In this document: positions 36,622 through 47,775 of the stretch, in pieces
Layout of the letters: each line of letters begins with the position of its first letter
How positions within the stretch are numbered: the first letter of the stretch is position 1
Assembly (NCBI GenBank): GCA_029204225.1
Contig: CM055098.1
Coordinates: forward strand, 2,727,106 to 2,791,105
Source of the DNA: Diphasiastrum complanatum
Lineage: Eukaryota > Streptophyta > Lycopodiopsida > Lycopodiales > Lycopodiaceae
Direction: 5' to 3'
DNA: 64,000 bases
Program-made: the position numbers and the translations under genes
The notes under the pieces: model-generated
Told to the model about the DNA's origin: nothing
The model's input: only the letters and a program-made list of their open reading frames with translations
Database searches by the model: none

Positions 36622-36942
36622 TCAGTCAAGCTTAGCTTTATAGATATGCTTGTCGAATGCCACCAGGTCCTGATAATGAATCATGTCCTTATTCTGAGAT
36701 CTGAACTACGGAGTACTGAGCAGGGACTTAAATCTGAGATATATCTCAAAAAATGCCTCCACACTAGGGCCCTCAGTTATAGAAGGTAGAATAAAAATAA
36801 AAGGAGAAAAAAGCGATTTGAAATACTCCAACCTATCAGTAATACCAAATTCATGAAAAAAAGAAAGCAAACTAGATTCAAAATTAGACATTTTAAACAA
36901 AAACAATAGAACTAAAGTTCCAAATATCGCTCTCAGGCGCAA

Positions 36943-37788
36943 ACTGTAGGTCAGTCAAGCACGTCAAGGCAACGTGCGCTCGAGAGAGATATTTCAAGTT
37001 GGAGTATCGGGTCCGAGCACAAAAACACAAAGCACAAAAGAAAAGAGATGCGAAGCACGCTTGAATGCGATACCGGACGATGCAGTATCGGATCCAGGCG
37101 CAAAATAGTCAACGAAGGGTAATGAGAGCAAGCGGCGCGCTTGAAATCGATATCCGGCAAAGCAATCGTAAATTTACGTGAAAATCTTAGCTGAAAAAGA
37201 TCTGTTTAGAAAAAAAAATTTGCACATGTGGAAGAGTGTCGAAGAAACACGTGTCGACTTGTGATTGGTCAAAATAAATGTGTCGTACCTAGAATGATTG
37301 ATTTGACATCTGTCACGTGCGAGAATGACACGCATCGAGAACGGATTTGCACACGTGTCTCAGCCCACATGGCCTCATAATTGGGTCATCATTGTCAGTA
37401 CGGACATTCCACATGGACGAATAATCTAACGACATGTGTCTTCGCCGTGTTTTCACACGTGCAAAAATTTCATATATATAAGTCCTCGGAATTTTCATTT
37501 TTTTTCGCAAAATTTTCGCTTTTAGCTCCCAATATCGCTCTCAACCGCGCTCTTTCACTGTTCAAGCTTTCGTCCTCTCATAGTGCGCTCGAGTCTGATA
37601 CCGCTGGTAGTGCAATATCACTTTCGAGCGCGCATCTCTTTTCATAAAATAATCTGTGTAGATCTTGCTCTCAAAACCGATATCCAGTTCTGGTATCGAT
37701 CTTTAGCGCCCTTTTATCGCAAATTTTTTTGTTTTCAACCACTTTTCTTTTGTTCAAACTTTTTTTTGTTAATCTTCTTCTTCTGAGA
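36943..37788. promoter_or_regulatory. Candidate bidirectional promoter region rich in ACGTG boxes
   Basis: Lies between two divergent gene models and is richer in CpG than its surroundings. It holds several ACGTG-core elements (ACACGTGTCGAC near 37248, CACACGTGTCTC near 37350, TCACACGTGC near 37453) and a TATA box TATATATAAG at 37473-37482 facing the histone-like gene. It also repeats words such as GATATC/GATACC with CGGA. Promoter function is inferred from position and motifs. Confidence 0.4.
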
Positions 37789-37791
37789 ATG

Positions 37792-38253
37792 ATGGCCAGG
37801 ACCAAATCCACTGCTCGTGCCATAACCACTGCTCATGCCATAACCACTATATAGCCATCCCATTCCCGTGTTTCCCCTGGTATTGGCCGTAGGCGTGGCA
37901 GGAAGCAGGTCTAGCTGAGGGAGATCAGAAAACTCTAGAGATCAACTGAATTGTTGATCCCTAGAGCTCCTTTTGGCCGATCTGTACGGAATGTCACTCT
38001 GTCACTTGAGCTAAATGTTCATTTTGCCATGACAGCCATGCAGGCCTTACAGGGTGCTACAGAAGATATTATGTCCCAGTTTTTTGAGGATACTTGCCTT
38101 TTGGCAGTGCATGGTAAGCATGTCACCATCTTGCCAAAGGATTTCGTCATTCTCAAAAGGCTTTGGGACAGATATTCTGGTCTGCATGTTGATAATGCCA
38201 GCACCTCCAGAGACCTGCCTCTGGAAAGAATCAACTTGTCTAACTACCTCTAG
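37792..38253 (+). pseudogene. Highly divergent histone H3-like gene (degenerate)
   Basis: It starts MARTKSTAR, the canonical H3 N-terminus (MARTKQTAR). The modified tail is poorly conserved. The alphaN and histone-fold regions are clear: LREIRK, then STELLIPRAPFGRSVRNV, then HFAMTAMQALQGATEDIM, FFEDTCLLAVHGKHVTILPK and D. These match H3 LREIRKYQKSTELLI, PFQRLVREI, FQSSAVMALQEAAEAY and [21 protein letters not shown] in order and spacing. In the fold I estimate about 40-45% identity, far below any normal H3, which is nearly invariant. About three in-frame stops show this copy is dead, yet the frame is held over about 150 codons. A basic tail (SRRKRKQHVPKKAGSRRPAA) can be read just downstream in another frame. 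Confidence 0.8.
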
Positions 38254-38270
38254 AAGGAAGAGAAAGCAGC

Positions 38271-38850
38271 ATGTCCCTAAGAAGGCTGGATCTCGAAGGC
38301 CAGCTGCTTCCCTTCCTCCTAGACGTATCCCGGCCAAGAGACCTCCGTGTCTTCTTGAGCTCTATGTCAGATGTTGGAGAATCTGACTCAGATCGAGAAT
38401 CTTCACCCCTTCCTCCTCCTGTTATTTGTCCAGCTCCTCAGCAGGTTTCATCACCAAAAGTGTTGATTACCCAAGAGGAGCTAGACAAAATAACAGAGAA
38501 ATCTGTAAATATTGTTTCCACTTCTGTTTCTGCTCCTGTACATAATCTTTTTGTGAGAATTCCATACAATCCAGCCCAGGTTTTTTTTTATTCTGACCAT
38601 TATAATCAATACGAGACCTAGCTAGCTAACAAAATTGATCTTCTCGGCAACTTTTTTGATTTTTATCTTCCAGATACACGTAAAAGCTTTAGATTAGGTC
38701 CCAAATTTTGTGCCAAGTTAAAAGATAAGACCTCGGAAATTTCAGATGTAATAGTAGAGGCCAAAGTTTTTTTCTTGCAAGATAGTATTAGTTTTGACTC
38801 CACGGTACAGTTTTTGTTGTTAGTCCATTTTTCATGGGAGCGGTAAAGGC
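38271..38850 (+). CDS. Unrecognised ORF downstream of the histone-like gene
   Basis: An open frame (38271-38621) with a Ser/Asp/Pro-rich start (MSDVGESDSDRESSPLPPPV) and then a more globular part (LITQEELDKITEKSVNIVST; HNLFVRIPYNPAQVFFYSDH). Similar coding character continues past its stop to about 38850. It may be part of the same transcription unit as the H3-like gene or a separate gene. No domain recognised. Confidence 0.3.
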
Positions 38851-39037
38851 GAAAGAAGCCAATTTTGAGGAGAATGTCTATTTTATTCAATGCAGTCCTA
38901 TGGCAAAATTCTATTTGATTCCATATGAAAATAAGTAAGGATTGCTCTTTTGTTTTTCTTATTTTAATCTGGATTGTTGCATGCTTCGTTGCTTTAATAA
39001 GTAAGGAATTTTTTTGTAAATATGAATTTATTGATAT

Positions 39038-39916
39038 TTGTATTTTGGTTGTTGCAGTCGGCATTGGAGCCTAAACATTCTTTTTGTTAAGATAAATAAG
39101 GAGGGAGTATCAAATTTTCTATGTGTAAAATTAAACTCAGCTCAAAGTACACATAGAGAATTTGATTCTCTACTTCATGATGTCGTTCGGGAAATATCGA
39201 CAATGGCAACTTCAATTGGAGAGATAACCATTAAATCTCTCAAGATATATTCAATTTATCTCTTATATGCATGTATTCCTTTTTTAATTCAAATGTATCG
39301 TCATAGCATAAATAAAATTTCTATCATGATATTATTAATTTCTGTTCTATATATGCAGTGTGTATAGCAAAAAGACTCTTTTAGTTGTGCATGTTCATCC
39401 TGTACAATACGAAGTTATTTTTTGAATGGTATAATCTACAAGTGGATGTAGATATTGAAAAGGTAATATTCTGTTCATTTGTAGTTCATTTCATTTTGAT
39501 TCATATTTTTTTACTATCATTGTTTGTAATTTGCTGATTCTTGTGTTTTGTGATGACAGTTCACTCTTGAGCCGTATACTCCTGATGATGTATATAGATT
39601 TCGGCAAGAGTTGATCAGAACCTATGCTCGGTACGGTGTAAGCGTTGGACCTGCAATCGAGGGCCCTCAAAAGGAAGCTGCTCCTGCCTTAACAACCTTT
39701 CAGGTTGCTCAGGATGCAGATCTTATTTTATATGAACAAAAAGGAATAAAAGTCCTTCCAAATATAGAGGAAGGCAATTTTATAGTAGATATTCCTCTTG
39801 CCTTAAAAGGCATTGAGGCCCTTCCCAAAACAGAGGAGGGCGAGATTATAGAAGGAGCTGTTGCCTTATCAGTTTCTAATACTGATATAGAAAATATAGA
39901 AAAATTGATTGAATAG
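39038..39916 (+). CDS. Unrecognised multi-exon gene remnant
   Basis: A first stretch (about 39060-39240) reads NILFVKINKEGVSNFLCVKL and EFDSLLHDVVREISTMATSI. A middle exon follows an ATATATGCAG acceptor near 39360. A last exon starts after GATGACAG near 39560 and is open to a stop at 39916. It includes EPYTPDDVYRFRQELIRTYA and a tandem motif GIKVLPNIEEGNFIVDIPLA then GIEALPKTEEGEIIEGAVAL, an internal duplication of about 22 residues. Several frames are involved and one exon is interrupted. Function unknown. Confidence 0.35.
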
Positions 39917-40115
39917 AGATCTATTTGTAAATAGAGAGACATAAAAAAAAAATTACAATCATTTTACATATAAACAACCCGCTTATGGATTTTTTTTATT
40001 GATATCACAATAGATTCTTACAATCAGGTTGTGTCCATAGTCTAATACTGGAATGCAATTTTTCTATAATGATAAAAAGACATGATGATTGGCATGTATT
40101 TGTTGATAGTGAATC

Positions 40116-40531
40116 TCAATGTTCTTCTATTAGTTGGATTGTTTCGCCAATATCTCTGCATTTGATCTCGAGCTCATGTCTTTTACGTACCTGTATAAAA
40201 CTAATACAAAGTTAGTTAGAATTAGTACAGAGTTTGTATTAGAAAGTTTTGATTGAAACTATTCATAAAAGATTGAGTGTTTACAGTTACTTACGAGTTT
40301 ACCATTAAAAATGAATCTCAAGTCTGAAAGTACATCATCTTGTAGGAGCAATAGTTCCCGCCGAATGTAGTTTAGACTCCAATCTTCTTCCACCTCAACA
40401 CATGTCAAAACGACATCATTGTATATAATTTCAATATTTTTTCGTTTTGAATGTCCACTGGCTTCCGAGTCTTGATCGAGTTGCACCCATTTACCTTTAT
40501 TTTTTTTTTCCATCTTTGATAATGGAAGCAT
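40116..40531 (-). CDS. Intact two-exon gene for a 103-residue protein with possible ubiquitin-like fold
   Basis: Exon 1 (40531-40295) starts MLPLSKMEKKNKGKW; an alternative Met lies six codons later. It ends at a clean GTAAGT donor. Exon 2 (40190-40116) follows a TTTATACAG acceptor and adds VRKRHELEIKCRDIGETIQL plus IEEH, then stop. Both junctions are phase 0 and the whole frame is open. After a basic, nuclear-signal-like stretch (SGHSKRKN) comes VVLTCVEVEEDWSLNYIRRE, then DLRFIFNGKL continuing into VRKRHE across the junction. That alternation suggests a compact beta-grasp-like domain, but this is a guess from pattern. It is one of two minus-strand models on the right side of the block. Confidence 0.5.
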
Positions 40532-40764
40532 AAGCTCAACATTTGTTTTTCAATTTGATAACGGAAGCACATGGAATACATTTTAATTCTGCATTCTATT
40601 TCTCCATCTGATCTTTTGTCTCAGCCTTCATCCATAAGTTCAGATAATAAACTATTTGATAAATTTTTGCATATAAACATCGTTGGGGTTTTGTGTACAT
40701 TGACACTTGAAAAGAAATCCACAAATGTATTCAACGAAATAAACCAACTCAATCTGACTATTTT

Positions 40765-41360
40765 TTATCTCGTGCTCATTTTTAATGAATTTTTTACATC
40801 ATTATTTATCTTGCAATGAAATGATTCTAAAAATGTAGCATTTGGTGCAATCCATTCATCGCTTTCAAAACTAGGTAATGGAATTGGTACTATTTGTCCA
40901 AAATTTTCTTTTGTATCAGGAATGTACATTGATTCATAAAAAAAAATTCCACTATCAGCTAGATTTTTTGCAATTCTACCTCGATATTGCAGCTGTCCAA
41001 TATCAGTGTGAATAATATCTAACACACCTGCTAAAGATGCACTCGGCTCTCATTCATTTATGTTGGATGGATATAAATCTGCGAGAGAAAAATAATCAGA
41101 TTGGCAAGTTTACTATTAGATATTTATGAATGACAAAAATCAAAGTATCAAAAATATCAATACTCACAGTTGTTTTTTTTGTGATCCTAATGGTTGAATC
41201 CTTGCTTTTTGTCTTTGAATGCATACATACATGTTGGACTAGAATTAATAAGATCGAAATGATAGTCTTGACCTTTTCCTTTTTTGAAATGCTCCTCTTG
41301 ATGATGGATGCATAAAAAACCAAGAGTTTTTTGAATATTTTCGTGGCACTCATAATCCAT
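40765..41360 (-). pseudogene. Unrecognised minus-strand gene, partly degraded
   Basis: Upstream piece near 41360-41180: one frame from the ATG at 41360 (MDYECHENIQKTLGFLCIHH) is Cys/His-rich. An overlapping frame from 41353 runs to a GTGAGT donor. The downstream piece (about 41075-40765), after a TCTCTCGCAG acceptor, reads SLAGVLDIIHTDIGQLQYRG and IPLPSFESDEWIAPNATFLE. I cannot decide which upstream frame is real. One interruption is present near the downstream exon start. No family recognised. Confidence 0.3.
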
Positions 41361-41394
41361 TATCATATGTCTCGTTGAATTGAAGCATAGAGTA

Positions 41395-42560
41395 GATTGA
41401 GGAGCAAGGCTTCCTTGATGGCGCCATTATTCTGGATCACTTGATGGGTCCAAGAACCTTTCACATTCTTGATAGTCAGTTCGTTAAGCGACAAGTCTCT
41501 CTTCCCGCTTCTTCTGTAGGTGTTGGTCTTATTTGCACATATTCCATTGCTCTAGCTACTTTTCTAGGGAGTTGGGCCCTTGTTGCCTCTGCACTTATCT
41601 CTCAGTTTCAACAGGGCAACCAGCCCATTCTTCTTGATTCAGTAGCTCATGTTTAATCAGACAAACTTCCTTTCCAGCAACATCTTCGTGCGGCCAAGGG
41701 TCTCATCCCTCCACCTGTGCGAGCTTCTTTGCCTCTTTTTGAAACTTTGCTCAACCATCATTGGCCTCATGGAGCAGTTCCACTCACATGCTTTCACCCA
41801 TCTCCTTAGTGATTCACCTTCCAACGAGACTCAGGCTCGCCTTCTTTCTTGTGCAGGCCCAGGTGTTGGTGTTTGGCTTGTTGCACGCCATGTTGTTCCA
41901 CTCTTGCGCCTTTCTTTAGAGTTGTTTGTCACCATCCTTCGTGTCATATTGGGTCTTCCGGTCACCCTCTTGATTCTCTTGGCACTCATCTCGTATGTTG
42001 CCCTTCTGGTAGGGATCGCACTGCGACTCATGATTTCATTCATTCGTGACGTACTTGCATGTATTGCTCATGAATGCGGCTTTCATATTGTTCGGGAGCA
42101 TACTCACATTTTGCCTACGTCTGACACAATTGTCTTGTCGTCGGGTTGACCTTGTCCTTTCGCACGAGGGGATTCGCACCCTTGGGGATGTCATTGTTGC
42201 TGATCCCTTGCAGAGAGAGGGTCTTCGTCGTGCCTCAACTATCCAATGTGTTGTTGCTTTCATGCAGCTCAAGATAAAAGGCGGGATTATTTACAACGGA
42301 CTCCCAGAGAAGATTTTATTCCTTTTGCCTTGGATACTTACGAGTGCCTGCATAAGAAATTCGATGACTTTCTATCAACCTATGCAGGATTTGCAGCGAA
42401 ACTCCAAGGACATGGTGCATCGCCTTTATCCATCATTATGTCCTATTATTGTCAACGAGTTTCAAATCATTCAAGCATTTGCAATACTTCAACGTGCCGT
42501 AGTTGCATGAATGGTTGCTTCACAGCTTCCTGCACTACCTAAACTTGCAACTATCTTAGC
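41395..42560 (+). mobile_element. LINE-like retroelement, C-terminal pol remnant
   Basis: Sequence after the reverse transcriptase of a non-LTR element: GFLDGAIILDHLMGPRTFHI, then SSVGVGLICTYSIALATFLG with SWAL, the usual GGLGL...A.LGSWA block. Shifted frames then give KLPFQQHLRAAKGLIPPPVR, CPSGRDRTATHDF, HECGFHIVREHTHILPTSD and RRVDLVLSHEGIRTLGDV. RRDYLQRTPREDFIPFALDT follows, the end domain typical of such elements. At least four frame changes and several stops make it dead. The RT core is absent and the left edge falls at the end of the gene block. Confidence 0.7.
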
Positions 42561-45500
42561 TAGTGACTTACATCAAGCAGTAGGATTTCAATAGCTACTT
42601 TGTGGGTCTTTTGCTTTGTTATAGGTGATGTATAGTATCTCAATCCACCTTATGGCCTTTATACTTTCTATATGCATTTCTTTGTACTTCAAAGGGTTTT
42701 CCCATCTTTTATTAATGAAAACAAGAAGTCTCTCTATCTAGAGGCAGACTATCTATTGTAGCACCCCGAGCCATTGGAGTAGCCCACCATTTGGATGGCG
42801 AATTCCATACATAACAGTTGCAAAATGATGTCATGTGTCCAATATAACTTCTCACAACTGCTACAAAAAAATTGAAGTTTTGTGGTTCAAATGTAATTTG
42901 ACTAAAGTGGAATGAAAAGCCTCTTTTCCATTTGAAATTGAAATTGGAGTTTGGCTATTCTACTGCTATGAAAAAATTCAAGGTGAAATTTGCCCTACTG
43001 TTGACTAAAGTTGCAGGTATGTTATTTGAAGAATATCTTATCAAAGTGAAACTATCAGGTTAAAGGCTATGAAAAGGTCAGCCCTAGACAAAGTATGAGC
43101 AAAACTTTCAAGTGAAATTTTGCCTTAGTGCATTAACTTGTTGAAGTTTTACTGGTGACAAAATGTCAGTGACTTGATGACATTATTTCAAAGTAAAATT
43201 TGACTATCATCTTCTTCTTTGAAGTTTTAACACTTCAAAACATATCTCAGAACTTTATTGTATATGGTCCAACCCTTTATATGACAGGTTTAGCCTTGTT
43301 TTTAGTGCCCGATGAGTGCTTCAAAAAATCTGAAATTTGTTTCAAGTCACATGAGGTAGAATTCATGTAGTCAACGTGAATTGTCGGTTCCATGTTAAGT
43401 TGAATTTTCTATATTCCTAAAGTGATGAAAATCACTAATGAAGTAGTTTTTCAATACTTAAGAGGACTGATCAGCCTACTTAGTGTTTCTTTTGTGGTTT
43501 TCTACTAAGTTAAAAGAGTGGAATAAGTTTAAAAAGGAGTTGACCCTTGAAAAGATAGGCTCCAGCTGTTAAATTCAGTCTGGAACTACTTTCCTTGATG
43601 CAACTTGTCAGTTTTTCATTATGAATTGGATTTTTAGATCTAGGGGGAGATTTTTCCCATGGCACCTGATTAATAGTAATAGGCTAATTGGTCATTGGCA
43701 AGGAACTCAGTTGGAGTTCATTTGTGAGAATTTATGAGCCTTCTACAAGGTTTTATGGAGAAGTGTTGGGGTATTTTCGCTCTCAGTATTGACCTAGAAG
43801 ATGATGTCCTTGAAGATGCAAGAGAGCCCTATCTTCCTTGTTACGAACCATATTGATCAGCTAATCAATGATGCAGGTGCAGGATGTTTGCTTCTTGTTG
43901 CTCATGGATGTTTGACTTCGAAGGAGTTTCTAACATGTATATGCTCATGTATTTTACTTAGCAGTTTTAGCTTTAGTCATTTATTATTGTAACACAATTG
44001 AAATGTACTCAATAGAGCTAAATGACTAAATGGGGCCTAAATGCCCATAAATAGTGCAAGCTAAGTAATGGACCATTTTGTATTGTGAATAGGTGTAAAT
44101 CATAAGTGGCTTATTGTGACAAGACATAACCTCCACTATCTCTCTACGTAGAGTATTCCTTCTTTCTTTTCATCGTATGGTACAACCTTCTTGAATACAA
44201 GCATGTTGTGTGTTCTCTCTACAATCTCTCTTTCACTATGGATTGAATTTGATGCATGCTCTGATTCGACATCTTTTCTTTATTGTAATCACATATTTGT
44301 TTGTCATTCTGTTTTTTTTTTAATTTCTTTTCTATATTTGAATATAAAATCCATGGATAAGCATGATAAAAATCTAGGAAGCCATAACTAATAAAAAAAG
44401 AAGAGAGAAGGAGATGGAGGCTAACTCATGCACTAAGTTACCATGATGCTTGAAGTCAATTATATAGACTGACATTGAAGAAAAGTTTAGGATTGCCTCC
44501 CTAGCCCACTTGTGATAGAATTTAGTGACATGATCATTGAAAAAGGTGCAATACTACCAAATAAAGCAACAAAAAATGCTAGAAAAAAGCACACTAGAAA
44601 TATGAATGCTCAATTCTCTCCACCAAAGTGCAAAAAGAAAAATTGATACAATAGTAAAAAAGTCTTATTCATAGTCGTAATTATAAAGATAAACTCCTCA
44701 TATATGTGATTTGGCCTCCTTCCATATGACTTAAAGAAGATGATGATGATGATGATGATGTTGAACAAAAAAAAAAAATTGCAAGTTGTCTTACACGCCT
44801 AAGAACACCAACGTCTCACTGAGGATAGAAACATTGTTTTAGTGAAAGTTACATTTGAACAAAAAATAATCTACTTATAAAAATTTTGGATGCTTTAAGA
44901 AAAGTATTGTTGGGCAGGTAAAACATTAAGTTTGATAATGACCATCAGTTATATAAGTACCCAGACTTTACAGGTATGCTTTTCATAGGGAACCAATCAT
45001 TAACGAGAAGCATAGATATAATGCTGCTTAACATTCGTGTGATTCCTTGTTGATAATTGACCTTGTACTTGATAGAACCACTAAGAATTGCCGAAATTAA
45101 AATTTTTACTGATATTTCAAAGCTGCCAAATAATTTCGCACATGAGATTTTGCTTTGTGTGGACCCAACGATTATATATGCCTTCGAAAATTCATATCCA
45201 AGATCAATGAGTAAGTACTAAAAAAAATTATACCACATGTAGCACTAGGGGGATTTCATATTCATAACCTCATGACTAGGATCATATTGGTGATATGATA
45301 AGTAGGCACTGAAACACAAGACAAAACATGAATCTGTTGAGTTTAAATGTTTTTCTCAGAAATCTTTATATACCTTGCTAAGGCATTGACCTACTATAAG
45401 CAATCCAACGCGCTATTGGCTCTCCCATAAAGAAATACTTGAGGCCATAGCTTGAGGCCATAGCTCTCAATTTGTAGAATGCTCTTCAACATGCTTGTTG

Positions 45501-47775
45501 AAATATAAGGAATCCCAAACATGAAGCAAGAAACTTCTAATCTCTATCATTATTTTGAGAAATTGAACTAGATTGCAATAGAATGCGAATTTGAAAACAT
45601 GTGATACAAAGGCCCTTCAACGACCCAACAATGAGCATGAAATTAAGAAGTCCCTGGTAGCCCAATGACATTTTATATTTATATCATCGTCATGTATAGG
45701 ATAACATCCAACATAACAAAGGAGGCATGCAATCTTCAACCCTACGGTCTTAGACCATGAGCTTCATCATGCATAGCATGGACCAAATGCTACGGCATCC
45801 CTACTCATAATGTCAACACCCTATAATAGGTGCAAGTCACATGTACATCATATGCCCACATTCACCTTCACAAATTTGTACCCAGACTTACTCACGATGA
45901 AGGCTAGCATCAAAGAGCAAAGCTAACTAAATGAGGTCCCTACTTCCTCATGGAGGAAATAAGAAGAATATACATTTCAGCACTTCAGCTGCTCAAAACC
46001 TAACTAGAAAACAAGCAGAAACCTGACCGAGCCAAAATTTGGGAAAAGCAAATTAAGTCAATGATAAGAAACCAAGTTACTCCTAGTAATACATACAATT
46101 GCAATGGCCCCAAAGAAATCCAAAAAAAAAGAATAGCGAGCTGTTCTTTACACAATTCTTGGCCCACCATTTTACTACAAAAGAGCAAATGGCTCTGATG
46201 TAAAGAACAATCAATTTCTGTGTGAACCGTTTCATGGAAGATGATGGGTCATATGATCACACATTCAATCTCAATTTGTCTTTCATAGTAATGCATACAT
46301 GCACAAACATGGGCACATTTTATCATACAGTGCAGCGCAGCACAGTACCCTTAGCAATGTATATGATAGATATGAGGAATTGTGTTGCAAAGTCACCAAG
46401 GTGAATTTCCAACTATTGATTTGCAGCAAAGAAGAATTGATTAGGAGGTCGTAAAAAAGCAATACTAACTGTTGCTGCACAAGCATAGATATTGATGTCA
46501 ACAAAATTGTACCCTAAGCATCATTGCCAATCATTCAGAAGGATAAATAAGATATTACTTGGTATAGTAAGCAAAAGTCTGCTGTAACTTTTTTAGGAGA
46601 TTCATTTCCAACAAGTAGGCTCGTCTGGGAAAGATTCCTGTTGTAGTCTTCTATTTAGGTACATACACCAATCTCATTTGTCACAATAACAAAGGAATTC
46701 CAAAAAACTAGAAAAAAGACCGTGTGTATGTGGGGTGCGGGGGAGAAAGATAAGAAGCAAGCTTTATCCCTAAGCCAATTCCATCACACAGAGGATGGAA
46801 AACATGATCCAATAACCTCAACCTGCACACTTGATTCCGAAGAATAGGATCCTGTATTGTATATATATTTGTGCTTACATCAGTTTTTGTACAAAAATAC
46901 CGACATCAAGGCTTGTGTAGATACCTACTTATAATACCAATGGAAGTAAGATCAGGCTTATGCTGATTAAGTCTTCAAAAGTTGACCTATAAGCCCTGTT
47001 TTTTTTCATGAAGAGCACATTAATTGATGTCTCATTCATTTGATGATCTTGTAAGGAGTTTGCAGAATCACATAGACCATAATTTGCTAGTAGGAAAAGT
47101 TTGTAACTCAGGTTGTGCATGTACATTGTACAGTTATGTGATGTTTATTAAGATGCTGTTAAATGTAGCAAACAACATGGCTGACGCCAAAATGAATTGT
47201 ATATCAAAATTGAGACCAGAAACAACAATTGACTTCGAACTCAGAATTGATTTTCAGAAAGACTCTGATCAACCAGAACCTATGTCTAAACGAGGCCTAT
47301 CCATTATCTCCACGCGTTAAAAATCCACAAGCAGACGACAACCTTTCTGTTTAATGGTGAGCAGCACCTAAGTTGTTCTCTGTGCTAAACATCGATCTAC
47401 TGACTTCAAGATAACATAAAAAAGTACAAATGGCAGTGTCAAAAGCTGCACAACTGCCAGCAACTGCAGCCTTTCATATCTACACCTCCTTTAACAATGG
47501 CATCATCTTATATTTCAAGCACAAGCATGTGAATATTTCATTGCAAACACAATCGAACCCAAAAGTCGCCTGTCAGGATGTAGCGAAGCGGCTCACATTG
47601 ATACACCATGGATGTGAAATACTGCGAGTCTAGTTCATTGATACACCATGAAAGTGAAATACTGCAAGTCTAGTTCATTGTGACAACAGCTCCTGAAGTT
47701 TTGACAGTTTGAAGTCTTACTTATCAGAGAGATCTTATCCCGTTAACCATATTGATAAAGACCAGAATAATAACC
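42561..47775. other. No gene recognised (5.2 kb)
   Basis: AT-rich with only short open frames. TGTAGCACCCCGAGCC at 42757 looks like an LTR start, but no matching end or second copy is visible. A GAT trinucleotide run lies at about 44740-44760. The last few hundred bases before 47776 would contain the 3' UTR of GRXS16; CACCATG-type words repeat around 47600-47650. Confidence 0.5.

Noticed and set aside
32520-41420. GCGCCATC words near both ends of the gene block as possible terminal inverted repeats
   Set aside because: Only 8 bases match, the left copies are themselves tandem (AGCGCCATCTCTA), and the right copy falls inside LINE coding sequence.
42757-44060. Possible solo LTR starting TGTAGCACCCCGAG
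   Set aside because: The start looks LTR-like but no CA end, target duplication or second copy could be found.
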